DNA of 64,000 bases from Streptomyces sp. NBC_00708 (GCA_036226585.1 CP108997.1:6138001-6202000), one strand, 5' to 3'. Counted from the first letter of the stretch, positions 10,268 through 19,779 are shown. A program made the numbers and translations. The notes: generated from the letters alone by a model not told the origin.

Positions 10268-10288
10268 AGTGCGATGTGAGGAGCACGG

Positions 10289-11638
10289 GTGTCCGGTTCG
10301 GACGTGAAGCTGCTACTGCGCTCGACGCGCGTCGTCACCCCCGAGGGGACCCGGCCCGCTTCGGTCGCCGTCACCGGCGGGACCATCGAGGCTGTCCTGC
10401 CGTACGACACCGAGGCCGCCGCCGGCGCCCGCGTGGAGGACTTCGGCGACGACGTCCTCCTGCCCGGCCTCGTCGACACCCACGTCCATGTGAACGACCC
10501 GGGCCGCACCGCGTGGGAGGGCTTCTGGACCGCCACCCGCGCCGCCGCGGCGGGTGGCATCACCACGCTGCTCGACATGCCCCTCAACTCGCTGCCGCCC
10601 ACCACCACGGTCGAGAACCTGCGGGTCAAGCAGGCCGTCGCCGAGCCCAAGGCGCACGTCGACACCGGCTTCTGGGGCGGCGCGATCCCCACCAACGTCA
10701 AGGACCTGCGCCCGCTGTACGAGGCCGGGGTCTTCGGCTTCAAGTGCTTCCTGTCGCCCTCCGGCGTGGAGGAGTTCCCCGAGCTGGACCAGGAGCAGCT
10801 GGCCCGGTCCATGGCCGAGATCGCGGGCTTCGGCGGGCTGCTCATCGTGCACGCCGAGGACCCCCACCACCTGGCGTCCGCGCCGCAGCAGGGCGGCCCC
10901 GCCTACGCCGACTTCCTCGCGTCCCGGCCGCGCGACGCCGAGAACACCGCCATCGAGGGCCTGATCGCCCACGCCCGGCGGCTCAACGCCCGCGTCCACG
11001 TCCTGCACCTGTCCTCCAGCGACGCCCTGCCGCTCATCGCCGCCGCCAAGCGCGAGGGCGTCCGGGTCACCGTCGAGTCCTGCCCGCACTTCCTCACCCT
11101 CACCGCCGAGGAGGTCCCCGACGGGGCCACCGAGTTCAAGTGCTGCCCGCCGATCCGGGAGGCCGCCAACCAGGACGCGCTGTGGCAGGGGCTCGCCGAC
11201 GGCACCATCGACTGCATCGTCTCCGACCACTCGCCCTGCACCACCGACCTCAAGACCCCGGACTTCGCCTCCGCCTGGGGCGGTATCTCCTCCCTCCAGC
11301 TCGGCCTGCCCGCCATCTGGACCGAGGCCCGCCGGCGCGGCCACAGCCTGGACGACGTCGCCCGCTGGATGTCCGCCGCCCCCGCCGCCCTCGCCGGGCT
11401 GCACCACAAGGGCGCCATCGAGGCCGGCCGCGACGCCGACTTCGCGGTCCTGGCCCCCGAAGACACCTTCACCGTCGACCCGGCCGAGCTGTTCCACCGC
11501 AACCAGGTCACCGCGTACGCCGGCCGCACCCTGCACGGCGTGGTCCGCTCCACCTGGCTGCGCGGGGTACGCATCGCCGCCGACGGCGTCCTCACCGAAC
11601 CCACCGGCCGCCTCCAGACAAGGGACAACCGAGCATGA
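10289..11638 (+). CDS. allB: Allantoinase
   Basis: 449 residues of the cyclic amidohydrolase family; it opens the allantoin ring to allantoate. Metal-site motifs are all present: [12 protein letters not shown] (two histidines), [10 protein letters not shown] (the lysine that is normally carbamylated), [14 protein letters not shown] and the catalytic aspartate in VSDHSPC. It starts at GTG 10289 after GAGGAG and ends in a 4-nt ATGA overlap with allantoicase, so the two are translated together. The divergent IclR regulator probably represses the pair until allantoin-derived signals appear. Confidence 0.97.
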   Translation: MSGSDVKLLLRSTRVVTPEGTRPASVAVTGGTIEAVLPYDTEAAAGARVEDFGDDVLLPGLVDTHVHVNDPGRTAWEGFWTATRAAAAGGITTLLDMPLNSLPPTTTVENLRVKQAVAEPKAHVDTGFWGGAIPTNVKDLRPLYEAGVFGFKCFLSPSGVEEFPELDQEQLARSMAEIAGFGGLLIVHAEDPHHLASAPQQGGPAYADFLASRPRDAENTAIEGLIAHARRLNARVHVLHLSSSDALPLIAAAKREGVRVTVESCPHFLTLTAEEVPDGATEFKCCPPIREAANQDALWQGLADGTIDCIVSDHSPCTTDLKTPDFASAWGGISSLQLGLPAIWTEARRRGHSLDDVARWMSAAPAALAGLHHKGAIEAGRDADFAVLAPEDTFTVDPAELFHRNQVTAYAGRTLHGVVRSTWLRGVRIAADGVLTEPTGRLQTRDNRA

Positions 11639-12750
11639 CGGCGACAGCGCACTTCACCGGCGACGCGAACCCGTACGGGGGCGGCGACCCGTACGCCGAC
11701 TACCGCGCCGCGGACCTCCCCTTCACCCACCTCGTCGACCTCGCCGACCGGCGGCTCGGCGCGGGCGTGATCGCCGCCAACGACGAGTTCTTCGCCGAGC
11801 GCGAGAACCTGCTCAAGCCGGAGCCCGCCCACTTCGACCCGGAGCGCTTCGGGCACAAGGGCAAGATCATGGACGGCTGGGAGACCCGCCGCCGGCGCGG
11901 TGCGGGTGCCTCCGAGCCGCACCCGACGGACGAGGACCACGACTGGGCCCTGATCCGGCTCGGCGCCCCCGGCATCGTGCGCGGCCTGGTGGTCGACACC
12001 GCGCACTTCCGCGGCAACTACCCGCAGGCCGTCTCCGTCGAGGCCGTCTCACTGCCCGGTTCGCCGTCCCCAGAGGAACTGCTCGACCCCGGCGTGAAGT
12101 GGACGACGCTCGTCCCCCGTACCGCCGTCGGCGGCCACGCGGCCAACGGATTCGCCGTGGACACGGAACGCCGCTTCACGCACCTGCGGCTCAACCAGCA
12201 CCCGGACGGCGGGATCGCGCGGCTGCGGGTCTACGGCGAGGTCGCCCCCGATCCCGCCTGGCTGACCGCGCTCGGTACGTTCGACGTCGTCGCCCTGGAG
12301 AACGGCGGCCGGGTCGAGGACGCCTCCGACCGCTTCTACTCCCCGGCGACCCACACCATCCAGCCCGGCCGCTCCCGCAAGATGGACGACGGCTGGGAGA
12401 CCCGCCGCCGGCGCGACCGGGGCAACGACTGGATCCACTACCACCTCGTCGAAGAGGCGGACATCCGCGCCGTCGAGATCGACACCGCGTACCTCAAGGG
12501 GAACGCGGCCGGCTGGGCGCGGCTGACGGCCCGCGACGCGCAGACCGGCGAGTGGACCGAGTTCCTGCCCCGGACCCGGCTCCAGCCCGACACCAACCAC
12601 CGCTTCGTCCTGCCGGAGGCCGTACGCGCCGACCAGGTCCGGATCGACATCTTCCCGGACGGCGGCATCTCCCGGCTGCGCCTCTTCGGCACGCTCACCG
12701 AACGCGGCGCGGCCCGGCTGACCGCCCGCCACACGGAACTCGGCGGCTGA
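11635..12750 (+). CDS. alc: Allantoicase
   Basis: 371 residues with the two tandem allantoicase repeats of this family: the first contains [14 protein letters not shown], the second [14 protein letters not shown], each followed by a DTAxxxGN segment ([18 protein letters not shown]). The enzyme hydrolyses allantoate to ureidoglycolate and urea; ureidoglycolate then yields glyoxylate. The ATG overlaps the allantoinase stop. It ends 37 bases before the convergent aldo/keto reductase gene. Confidence 0.96.
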   Translation: MTATAHFTGDANPYGGGDPYADYRAADLPFTHLVDLADRRLGAGVIAANDEFFAERENLLKPEPAHFDPERFGHKGKIMDGWETRRRRGAGASEPHPTDEDHDWALIRLGAPGIVRGLVVDTAHFRGNYPQAVSVEAVSLPGSPSPEELLDPGVKWTTLVPRTAVGGHAANGFAVDTERRFTHLRLNQHPDGGIARLRVYGEVAPDPAWLTALGTFDVVALENGGRVEDASDRFYSPATHTIQPGRSRKMDDGWETRRRRDRGNDWIHYHLVEEADIRAVEIDTAYLKGNAAGWARLTARDAQTGEWTEFLPRTRLQPDTNHRFVLPEAVRADQVRIDIFPDGGISRLRLFGTLTERGAARLTARHTELGG

Positions 12751-12787
12751 CGGAACGGGACCCCGGGGCGTGTCGCAACGGGGCGTC

Positions 12788-13618
12788 TCAGAACTCCTCG
12801 TGCTCCTCGGGGTCCCCGCCGAACCGCTCCCGCGGCCCGCTGGAGATCCGCCCCAGCTCCTCGGGCGTCAGCTCGAACCCGAACAGGTCCAGGTTCTCGC
12901 GCTGCCGCCCGGGATCGGCCGACTTCGGGATCGGTACGGCACCGAGCTGGGTGTGCCACCGCAGCACGGCCTGGCCCGGCGTGACGCCGTGCGCCTCGGC
13001 CACGGCCACCACGTCCGGGTCGGCCAGCAGATCACGGCCGCGCCCCAGCGGGCTCCAGCTCTGCGTGACGATCCCCATCGCCGCGTGCACTGCCCGCAGC
13101 TCCTCCTGCGGCAGCCGGGGGTGCAGCTCGATCTGGTTGACGGCGGGCACCACGCCCGTCTCCTCCTCCAGCCGCTCCAGGTGCTCGGCGGTGAAGTTGG
13201 AGACCCCGATCGACCGTACGAGCCCCTCCTCGCGCAGCTTGATCAACGCCCGCCAGGTGTCCACGTACAGCCCCACCTTCGGCAGCGGCCAGTGGATGAG
13301 ATACAGGTCCACGTAGTCCAGGCCGAGGTTCGCCCGCGACTCCTCGAACGAGGCCAGCGTCTTCTCGTATCCGTGGTGCCGGCCGGGCACCTTGGTCGTG
13401 ACGAAGACCTCCTCGCGCGGTACCCCGCTGCGGGCGACGCCGCGGCCCGTACCGGTCTCGTTGCCGTAGTTCAGCGCGGTGTCCACGAGCCGGTAGCCGA
13501 GGTCCAGGGCTCCGGCGACGGCCTTCTCCGCCGCGTCGTCGTCGAGCGGGTAGGTGCCGAGCCCGACCGCCGGGATCGTACGGCCGTCGTTCAGGGTGTG
13601 CGCCGGGGTACCGGACAT
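12788..13618 (-). CDS. Aldo/keto reductase
   Basis: 276 residues of the 2,5-diketo-gluconate-reductase-like AKR group. Motifs: GLGTYPL at the start, RLVDTALNYGNE (catalytic Asp and Tyr), FVTTKVPG (Lys), DLYLIHWPLP (His) and the NADPH-binding IPKSADPGRQREN near the C-terminus. The ATG at 13618 follows AAGGGA; eight upstream in-frame codons are left out. Substrate not predictable. It follows the SDR gene on the same strand but a hairpin separates them. Confidence 0.94.
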   Translation of the reverse strand: MSGTPAHTLNDGRTIPAVGLGTYPLDDDAAEKAVAGALDLGYRLVDTALNYGNETGTGRGVARSGVPREEVFVTTKVPGRHHGYEKTLASFEESRANLGLDYVDLYLIHWPLPKVGLYVDTWRALIKLREEGLVRSIGVSNFTAEHLERLEEETGVVPAVNQIELHPRLPQEELRAVHAAMGIVTQSWSPLGRGRDLLADPDVVAVAEAHGVTPGQAVLRWHTQLGAVPIPKSADPGRQRENLDLFGFELTPEELGRISSGPRERFGGDPEEHEEF

Positions 13619-13654
13619 GATCGTCCCTTCTCGCCTGTTCACGTCTCGCGGTAT

Positions 13655-13683
13655 GCCTCCCCGCCCAGCGTAGGCGGGGAGGC
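13655..13683. terminator. Hairpin after the SDR gene
   Basis: 11-bp inverted repeat, GCCTCCCCGCC at 13655-13665 and its complement at 13673-13683, with a 7-base loop. It lies between the stop of the SDR gene and the start of the aldo/keto reductase gene, both on the minus strand, so the two are probably separate transcripts. Confidence 0.55.
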
Positions 13684-13716
13684 GGCGAGCGGCAGAGCGG
13701 CGGGGGCGCCCTCCGG

Positions 13717-14463
13717 TCAGGCGGCGTGCCCGCCGTCCGCGACCAGTTCGGCCCCGGTGACGAAGGCGGCCTCCTCGCCCGCGAGGTACGAGATCAGCGC
13801 GGCGATCTCCGCCGTGGTGCCGAACCGGTCCAGCGCGTTGGCCGCGCGCTGCCCGTCGGCGTACGGGCCGTCGGCGGGGTTCATGTCCGTGTCCACGGCG
13901 CCGGGCTGGACCAGGTTGACGGTGATGCCGCGCGGGCCCAGCTCGCGGGCCAGCGGCTTGGTCAGCCCGGAGAGCGCGGACTTGCTCATCGCGTACAGCG
14001 TTCCGCCGGGGCCGCCCGCGTGCCGGCTCAGGGCGGTGCCGACGGAGATGATGCGCCCGCCGCTCTCCATCACCTCGGCCGCCGCCCGGCAGGCGAGGAA
14101 AACCGCCCGGACGTTCACGGCGAGCACCCGGTCGACATCGGCGGGCGTGAGGGTGCCGATCGGGCCGAGGACGCCGATCCCCGCGTTGTTCACCAGGATG
14201 TCGAGCCTGCCGAAAGACTCGACCGCCCGGTGCACCACCTCGGCGGCGGCGTCCGGGTCGGCCGAGTCGGCGCGCAGGGCGACCGCGCGGCGGCCGGTTG
14301 CCTCGATCGCCGCGACGACCTCCTTGGCGCCCCGCTCGTCCTGGACGTAGGTCAGCGCCACATCGGCGCCGTCCCGGGCCAGCCGCAGGGCGGTCGCGGC
14401 GCCGATGCCCCGGCTGCCGCCGGTGACGAGCGCGGTGCGGGGGGTGGGGAGGGTGCTGTTCAT
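13717..14463 (-). CDS. Short-chain dehydrogenase/reductase (FabG-like)
   Basis: 248 residues, a classical SDR. The cofactor loop is TGGSRGIGAA, structural NNAGIG follows, the catalytic serine lies in RIISVGTALS and the active-site YxxxK in YAMSKSAL; the C-terminal VADGGHAA is usual. The ATG at 14463 has AGGAA six bases upstream. NADPH preference is suggested by the basic loop but substrate is unknown. It overlaps a long unrelated open frame on its upstream side that is not a fusion: the start and ribosome-binding site are clear. Confidence 0.94.
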   Translation of the reverse strand: MNSTLPTPRTALVTGGSRGIGAATALRLARDGADVALTYVQDERGAKEVVAAIEATGRRAVALRADSADPDAAAEVVHRAVESFGRLDILVNNAGIGVLGPIGTLTPADVDRVLAVNVRAVFLACRAAAEVMESGGRIISVGTALSRHAGGPGGTLYAMSKSALSGLTKPLARELGPRGITVNLVQPGAVDTDMNPADGPYADGQRAANALDRFGTTAEIAALISYLAGEEAAFVTGAELVADGGHAA

Positions 14464-14560
14464 CGTGGTTCCTGTTCGTCGCCGGTCGTGCTGACAGGAA
14501 CCAGGAAAGTCGTTCGGCGCCCCGGACACCGGCGGGAATTGGACGCCGAATCCGGTGCGG

Positions 14561-15145
14561 TCAGCGCCAGTCCGGCGAGCGGCCGAGCGCCGCCAGTACG
14601 CGGGGGAGCGGGCCGCCCTCCGCCGCCGGCAGCGCGGGCCGGAAGGCGGCGTCCGGCCCTTCGCGCGCCGGCCCGCCCGGGACCCGCAGGGCGATCGGCA
14701 GGGCCGCCTCCACCACGTCGTCCGCCAGTACGAGGGGCAGCCCGAGCGCCGCGGCCACGTCCCAGGAGTGCACGACGTAGTCGAGGAAGTGGAACCCCAT
14801 CGCGGTGGCCGCGGGGAACGTCGCCTCCGTGCTGATCTCCGGCAGCGTGAACCGCCGTTCCGACGCCTCCGGCCGGGCGAAGGCGTCGAGCACCGTCCGG
14901 GCCGTCGCCCGGTACCAGGCGGCCGGATCGTCCCCGGCCCGCCGGGGCTCCCAGGCGGCGGCGTCGCCTCCCTCGCCCCGTGCGGCGGCGGCGAACCCGA
15001 GGTGCTGGCCGCCCATGTGCTCCACCAGCGCGCGCAGCGTCCAGCGGTCACAGGGAGTGGGGCGGCTCCAGTCGCCGGGGCCCGCCCGGTCGACGAGGCG
15101 TACGGATGCGAGCACCGCGATCCGGTCGAGCCGGATGATGTCCAT
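14561..15145 (-). CDS. TIGR03086-type metal-binding (DinB/mycothiol-transferase-like) protein
   Basis: 194 residues, a four-helix DinB-like fold of the actinobacterial maleylpyruvate-isomerase/TIGR03086 group. Metal-ligand motifs are visible: LRALVEHMGGQHLGF and the later FLDYVVHSWDVAAALG. Many relatives are thiol (mycothiol)-dependent enzymes of unknown substrate. The ATG at 15145 lies 53 bases after the stop of the 144-residue gene upstream, so they may be co-transcribed from the palindrome-containing promoter at 15689. Confidence 0.82.
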   Translation of the reverse strand: MDIIRLDRIAVLASVRLVDRAGPGDWSRPTPCDRWTLRALVEHMGGQHLGFAAAARGEGGDAAAWEPRRAGDDPAAWYRATARTVLDAFARPEASERRFTLPEISTEATFPAATAMGFHFLDYVVHSWDVAAALGLPLVLADDVVEAALPIALRVPGGPAREGPDAAFRPALPAAEGGPLPRVLAALGRSPDWR

Positions 15146-15198
15146 GGCTGGTGTCCCTTCGCCGGGCGTATGCGTGGTGTGGTGTGGGCCGTGCGGGG

Positions 15199-15633
15199 TC
15201 AGCGCGTGGTCACGGGCCACGGGTCCGTGCCCGACACCAGTCGCCACGCGGAGTCGTACACGGCGGACCTGTCGGTGAACGGGGCCGTCCAGGTCGCCGA
15301 GCGCAGGGTGCCGCGGTCCCGGTGGGCACGGACGATCCGCCGGTGGTCGGGGCGGGCGACGAAGCCCAGCAGGTGTTCGTGAGCGGTCCAGACGGTGATC
15401 GAACCGGAACGGTTCATCCGCGGGCCCAGGTCCACCCAGAGCCACATGCCGACCGCGCCCGGCGTCCCCGGCCAGGTACGGCGCAGCCGCATCCCCTCGG
15501 CACCCACGGAGAACGTGCTCCAGGGGCGGTGTGTGACGAACTCGGTGACCCCGACGACCACCTCCGCGCCGGGCTCCACGGACCCGGCGGCGGAGCCGGG
15601 CTGCCATCGGGTGCTCCAGAGCATCTGCGGCAC
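15199..15633 (-). CDS. Uncharacterised 144-residue protein
   Basis: GTG start at 15633 with a strong AAGGAG. The composition is protein-like (W- and R-rich strands: RPWSTFSVGAEGMRLRRTW, GMWLWVDLGPRMNRSG, LRSATWTAPFTDRSAVYDSAW). I do not recognise the family; length and alternating strands would suit a small alpha/beta-barrel (START- or monooxygenase-like) domain, but that is a guess. It lies directly downstream of a 28-bp inverted repeat and the TetR gene, so it is a likely TetR target. Confidence 0.65.
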   Translation of the reverse strand: MPQMLWSTRWQPGSAAGSVEPGAEVVVGVTEFVTHRPWSTFSVGAEGMRLRRTWPGTPGAVGMWLWVDLGPRMNRSGSITVWTAHEHLLGFVARPDHRRIVRAHRDRGTLRSATWTAPFTDRSAVYDSAWRLVSGTDPWPVTTR

Positions 15634-15688
15634 GGTCGGTCTCCTTCTGGCGCGCGGGTCCGCCCGATGGCGGCTGCTCCGACCCTAT

Positions 15689-15716
15689 AACTAGACGAAC
15701 GATCGTGCTATTAGTT
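15689..15716. promoter_or_regulatory. 28-bp inverted repeat, candidate TetR operator
   Basis: Arms AACTA-N5-ACG (15689-15701) and CGT-N5-TAGTT (15704-15716) flank a central AT, giving the core ACGATCGT. It sits between the TetR gene's stop (15768) and the start of the 144-residue gene (15633). A TATAAC-like word overlaps it, so bound repressor would block the promoter. Confidence 0.6.
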
Positions 15717-15767
15717 TCTCCGACGGGCCGACATCCGACGGGCCGACCGTCGTATCCGGGACTCGGC

Positions 15768-16412
15768 CTACGCGTCGGCGGGCAGCGACGCGGGGTCCAC
15801 CGCCACCGCCCGGAGCCGCCCCAGGATCGCGCGCCGCGCCCGCGTATAGCTCTCCGCGCTGCCCCGCAGCACCGAGTCGCCGTTCGCCAGCTCCAGGAAC
15901 GCGATGATCTCGAAGGCGAGCTGGGCGGCGTCGCAGTCGTCGCGGATCTCACCCAGGGCCCGAGCCTCCTCGATCCGCCGCTCCACGAAGGCGAACCAGC
16001 CGGCCTGCGCGGTCGCGAGCGCGTCGTGCACCGCGCCCTCACGGGCGTCGAACTCGGCGAGCGCCGCGTAGAAGAAGCAGCCGCCGGGAAACACCCGGTC
16101 CCGCGAGTAGGCGATCCACGCCTCGCACATCCGCCGCACCCGGCCCAGGCCGGCGGGGGTCTCGCGCGTCGGCACGACCACGTGCTCGTCGTGGATCGCG
16201 ACCGCCGCCCGGACGGTCGCCAGCTGAAGTTCCTCCTTGGAGCCGAACAGCGCGAACACCCCGCTCTTGCTCAGCCGGAGGTCCGTGGCGAGACGGCCGA
16301 GCGACAGCCCTTCGAGGCCCTCCACCGAGGCGACCGCCGCCGCTCGGGCGAGGACCAGCTGCCGGGTGCGGTTGCCCCGTTCGACCCTTCCGTCCTGGCG
16401 TGTTCCGGCCAT
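15768..16412 (-). CDS. TetR-family transcriptional regulator
   Basis: 214 residues. N-terminal HTH: LEGLSLGRLATDLRLSKSGVFALFGSKEELQL; the C-terminal domain contains FPGGCFFYAALAEFDAREGAV, characteristic of the TetR_C subgroup with a GCFF motif. Starts at ATG 16412. Likely ligand unknown; the 28-bp palindrome downstream and the divergent exporter at 16565 are candidate targets. Confidence 0.93.
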   Translation of the reverse strand: MAGTRQDGRVERGNRTRQLVLARAAAVASVEGLEGLSLGRLATDLRLSKSGVFALFGSKEELQLATVRAAVAIHDEHVVVPTRETPAGLGRVRRMCEAWIAYSRDRVFPGGCFFYAALAEFDAREGAVHDALATAQAGWFAFVERRIEEARALGEIRDDCDAAQLAFEIIAFLELANGDSVLRGSAESYTRARRAILGRLRAVAVDPASLPADA

Positions 16413-16564
16413 CGGGCGACTCCGTGCTCCGTGGGTGCGGGTGGCCGCCGACGGGCCGGTCCCCGGGGCTCGCCATTGTAGGAGGGCGCCCGGTAGCGTG
16501 ATCGTTCCCCCGTGCGAGCCGGTGCCGTCTCCACGTCGTCCCTGTGGAGAAACGGGAGTTCCAG

Positions 16565-17494
16565 GTGTCCTCCGTCGCCGTCACCGTCCCTGCCGTCGCC
16601 CCGCCGCGCCGGGCCTGGCTCACCGATCTGCCCGTCCTGCTGGTCGCGGTGGTCTGGGGCTCCAGCTATCTCGCCGCCAAGGGCATCACCACCCCGCGGA
16701 CCGTCGTCGCCGTCCTCGTGCTGCGGTTCGCCGTGGTGCTGCCCGTCCTGGTGGTCGCGGGCCGGCGCCGGCTGCGCGCGCTGAGCGCCGCCCAGTGGCG
16801 GGGCGCCGGGCTGCTGGGCCTCGTGCTCAGCGGGATCTTCCTGCTGGAGACGTACGGCATCGTGCACACCTCGGCGACCAACGCCGGGCTCATCATCAGC
16901 CTCACCATGATCTTCACCCCGCTCGCCGAGGCCGCCGTGACCCGGACCCGGCCGACCGGGGCCTTCCTCGCCGCCGCCGGGCTGTCCGTCGCGGGCGTGG
17001 TGCTGCTGACCCAGGGCGGCGGATTCACCAGCCCCTCCGGCGGTGACCTGCTCATGCTGGCCGCCGCCCTCGCCCGGACCCTGCACGTCCTGCTCATGGC
17101 ACGCGTCAAGGCCGTGCAGAGCGCGGACTCGCTGTCCCTGACGACCGTGCAGCTCGGCAGCTCCGTCGCCGTCTTCGCCCTGCTGGCCGCCGCGCCGGGA
17201 ACGGGCGCCGCGCCCTGGACGGTCGCCGCCGGGTTCGGCGTCCGGGAGTGGGGCGGGCTGCTCTTCCTCTCGGTGTTCTGCACGCTCTTCGCGTTCTTCG
17301 TGCAGATGTGGTCCGTACGCCGCACCTCGCCGTCCCGGGTCAGCCTGCTGCTCGGTACGGAACCGCTGTGGGCCGCCGCCGTCGGCATCGCGATCGGCGG
17401 CGAACGTCTGGGCGCCGCCGGGATCGCGGGCGCCGTGCTCGTGCTGGCCGGAACGGCGTGGGGGCGGCGCGGCGCGGGCCCGGCCGCCCCCTGA
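16565..17494 (+). CDS. EamA/DMT-family membrane transporter
   Basis: 309 residues with about ten membrane helices and the two internal EamA repeats (first repeat with VVWGSSYLAAKGI, second with GTEPLWAAAVGIAIGGE). Such proteins usually export metabolites or amino acids. GTG 16565 was chosen because CGGGAG ends six bases upstream; a GTG at 16544 lacks a site. Divergent from the TetR gene, which may regulate it. Confidence 0.88.
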   Translation: MSSVAVTVPAVAPPRRAWLTDLPVLLVAVVWGSSYLAAKGITTPRTVVAVLVLRFAVVLPVLVVAGRRRLRALSAAQWRGAGLLGLVLSGIFLLETYGIVHTSATNAGLIISLTMIFTPLAEAAVTRTRPTGAFLAAAGLSVAGVVLLTQGGGFTSPSGGDLLMLAAALARTLHVLLMARVKAVQSADSLSLTTVQLGSSVAVFALLAAAPGTGAAPWTVAAGFGVREWGGLLFLSVFCTLFAFFVQMWSVRRTSPSRVSLLLGTEPLWAAAVGIAIGGERLGAAGIAGAVLVLAGTAWGRRGAGPAAP

Positions 17495-17507
17495 GCGCAC
17501 CGCCCCC

Positions 17508-17711
17508 TCACTCCTTGATCGCGTCCGAGGCGACCATGACCGCCGCCCCCGCCACCACCAGCACGAGGGACACGTACAGGGAGTAATCGGCGGCGAACGG
17601 CAGCCGCTGCACCAGGTTGAAGAAGCGGAACCAGTCGAACCATTCATGGAGCAGCCCCGCGACCCCCTGGACGAAGACCAGGAAGCCGACCGTCTCGCAG
17701 AGTTTCTTCAT
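17508..17711 (-). CDS. Small two-helix membrane protein, unknown
   Basis: 67 residues from ATG 17711 (a GTG two codons upstream is possible). Two hydrophobic segments, VGFLVFVQGVAGLLHEWF and YSLYVSLVLVVAGAAVMVAS, suggest a small integral membrane protein. Family not recognised. It is convergent with the DMT exporter, with only 13 bases between the stops. Confidence 0.65.
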   Translation of the reverse strand: MKKLCETVGFLVFVQGVAGLLHEWFDWFRFFNLVQRLPFAADYSLYVSLVLVVAGAAVMVASDAIKE

Positions 17712-17857
17712 GGCCACGAGCCTGGCCGCCGGCCCACCGCCACCGCGTCGGCCGGTGGGCTGCCCGCCGGGTCCGAAAGTCTCCGACCGCGCGACTTTGG
17801 TCGCTCCGGCGCCCCGAACCCCCGGAAGCCGCCGCCCACCTGCGTAGCTTTGTCGAT

Positions 17858-19078
17858 ATGACGCGTACGGAGTACCCCTGGCTGCTGCCCTCGGCGATGG
17901 CCGACCCCGAGCTGCCGGGCGACCGAGGCCGGTCCCGCCGCACCGTGCGGGACTGGGCCGTCGACCTCACGGCCTTCCTCTGCGCGGCGGGCATCGGCCT
18001 GGCGACCCTCACCACCATCGAGGCCGACCCCACCACATCGGACACCTTCGTGCTGGTGGACTCCCTCGTCGGCGCCGCCGCCTGCTGCGCCCTGTGGTTC
18101 CGGCGGCGCTGGCCGGTCGGGCTCGCCGTCGCCCTGACCCTGCTGTCCACCGTGGAGCCGGTCGCGGCCGGGGCCCTGCTGGTGGCCCTGTTCAGCGTGG
18201 CCGTCCACCGGCCGTTCCGGCCGGTCGCCCTCGTCGGCGCCGGGGCCCTCGTCGTCGTCCCCGTACAGCCGTATCTGCGCCCCGACCCGAACACGTCGTT
18301 CCTCGCGTCCACCATCATCGGGGTCCTGCTGATCCTGCTCGTCCTCAGCTGGGGCATGGTCGTGCGCTCCCGCCGCCAGCTCGTCATCTCCCTGCGGGAG
18401 CGCGCCCGGCGCGCCGAGACCGAGGCCGCCCTGCGCGCCGAACAGGCCCAGCGGCTCGCCCGCGAGGACATCGCCCGCGAGATGCACGACGTGCTCGCCC
18501 ACCGGCTGACCCTGCTCAGCGTCCACGCCGGGGCCCTGGAATTCCGGCCCGACGCACCCCCGCCCGAGGTCGCCCGCGCCGCCGGAGTCATCCGGGACAG
18601 CGCGCACGAGGCGCTCCAGGACCTCCGCGAGATCATCGGCGTACTGCGCAGCCCGCGCGACGGGGACACCGACGGCAACCGGCCGCAGCCCACCCTCGCC
18701 ACGCTCGACGCCCTGATCGCCGAATCCCGGCAGGCCGGCATGAAGGTCACCCTCGACAACCGGATCGACGACCCCGACGCCGTGCCCGCCGCCTCCGGAC
18801 GCACCGTCTACCGCATCGCCCAGGAAGCCCTGACCAACGCCCGCAAGCACGCCCCCGGCGCCGAGGTCACCGTCACCGTCACCGGCGGCCCCGGCCCCGG
18901 CATCACCGCCGAGGTGCGCAACCCGGCCCCCACCGAACCCTTCGCCCGGGTGCCCGGCTCCGGCCAGGGGCTCATCGGCCTCACCGAGCGGGCCACCCTC
19001 GCCGGGGGCAGCCTCGACCACGGGCCGGAACCCGGTGGGGGGTTCGCGGTCCGGGCCTGGCTACCGTGGGCCTCATGA
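17858..19078 (+). CDS. Sensor histidine kinase (HisKA_3 type) with atypical ATP box
   Basis: 406 residues. Several N-terminal membrane segments (for example LTAFLCAAGIGLATL, VALTLLSTVEPVAAGALLVAL, IIGVLLILLVLSWGMVV), a coiled linker, then IAREMHDVLAHRLTLLSVHA with the phosphorylated histidine. The HATPase region has ALTNARKHAPG (N box) and GSGQGLIGLTERA (G2), but where the DxGxG G1 box should be the sequence reads VRNPAPTEP. It is followed by a response regulator with a 4-nt overlap. Confidence 0.92.
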   Translation: MTRTEYPWLLPSAMADPELPGDRGRSRRTVRDWAVDLTAFLCAAGIGLATLTTIEADPTTSDTFVLVDSLVGAAACCALWFRRRWPVGLAVALTLLSTVEPVAAGALLVALFSVAVHRPFRPVALVGAGALVVVPVQPYLRPDPNTSFLASTIIGVLLILLVLSWGMVVRSRRQLVISLRERARRAETEAALRAEQAQRLAREDIAREMHDVLAHRLTLLSVHAGALEFRPDAPPPEVARAAGVIRDSAHEALQDLREIIGVLRSPRDGDTDGNRPQPTLATLDALIAESRQAGMKVTLDNRIDDPDAVPAASGRTVYRIAQEALTNARKHAPGAEVTVTVTGGPGPGITAEVRNPAPTEPFARVPGSGQGLIGLTERATLAGGSLDHGPEPGGGFAVRAWLPWAS

Positions 19079-19779
19079 CCACCCCCGCCGCGCCCGTCCG
19101 GCTGCTCATCATCGACGACGACCCGCTCGTCCGGGCCGGGCTGACCCTGATGCTGGGCGGCGCCGACGACATCGACATCGTGGGGGAGGGCGCCGACGGC
19201 AGCCAGGCCGCCGCCCTCGTCGACCGGCTGCGGCCCGACGTGGTCCTGATGGACATCCGGATGCCGGTCCTGGACGGGCTGAGCGCCACCGAACTGCTGC
19301 GCGGGCGCCCGGACGCCCCCGAGATCGTCGTCCTGACCACCTTCCACGCCGACGAACAGGTGCTCCGCGCCATCCGCGCCGGAGCCGCCGGCTTCGTCCT
19401 CAAGGACACCCCGCCCGCGCAGATCGTCGAGTCGGTGCGCCGCGTCGCGGCCGGCGACCCGGTCCTGTCGCCCGCCGTCACCCGGCAGCTCATGGCCCGC
19501 GCGGCCGGCCCCGGACAGGAGGAACGGGTGGACCGGACCGCACGGGCGCGCGAACGCCTCGCGCTGCTCGCCGACCGGGAACGCGAAGTGGCCGTCGCCG
19601 TGGGACAGGGACGGTCCAACGCGGAGATCGCCGCGACGCTCTACCTCAGCGTCGCCACGGTGAAGACCCAGGTCTCCCGCATCCTCGCCAAGTTCGGCTT
19701 CAACAACCGCGTCCAGATCGCCCTGCTCGTCCACGACGCCGGTCTGCTCGACGACGAGAGCGGATCGAGCCTGCCCTGA
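19075..19779 (+). CDS. LuxR/NarL-family response regulator
   Basis: 234 residues: receiver domain with IIDDDPL, phosphoacceptor aspartate in VVLMDIRMPVLDG and lysine in FVLKDTPP; C-terminal LuxR HTH from LADREREVAVAVGQGRSNAEIA to SVATVKTQVSRILAKFGF. The ATG overlaps the kinase stop (ATGA). No neighbouring transporter makes an obvious target; the P450 gene lies 86 bases downstream. Confidence 0.95.
   Translation: MTTPAAPVRLLIIDDDPLVRAGLTLMLGGADDIDIVGEGADGSQAAALVDRLRPDVVLMDIRMPVLDGLSATELLRGRPDAPEIVVLTTFHADEQVLRAIRAGAAGFVLKDTPPAQIVESVRRVAAGDPVLSPAVTRQLMARAAGPGQEERVDRTARARERLALLADREREVAVAVGQGRSNAEIAATLYLSVATVKTQVSRILAKFGFNNRVQIALLVHDAGLLDDESGSSLP

Larger units (their letters stand above)
9975..10288. 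promoter_or_regulatory. Divergent control region of the allantoin genes
   Basis: 314 bases between the IclR-family gene and allantoinase, with no gene seen. The right-hand part is relatively AT-rich (from about 10150) and holds two inverted repeats annotated separately: TGGAAACGTCCA at 10169-10180 and TTCAAC-N5-GTTGAA at 10251-10267. The allantoinase ribosome-binding site is GAGGAG, just before the GTG at 10289. Confidence 0.6.

Noticed and set aside
13717..15051. 444-codon frame suggesting an SDR fusion protein
   Set aside because: The SDR has its own ATG at 14463 with a good ribosome-binding site; the upstream part is an out-of-frame shadow of the DinB-like gene.
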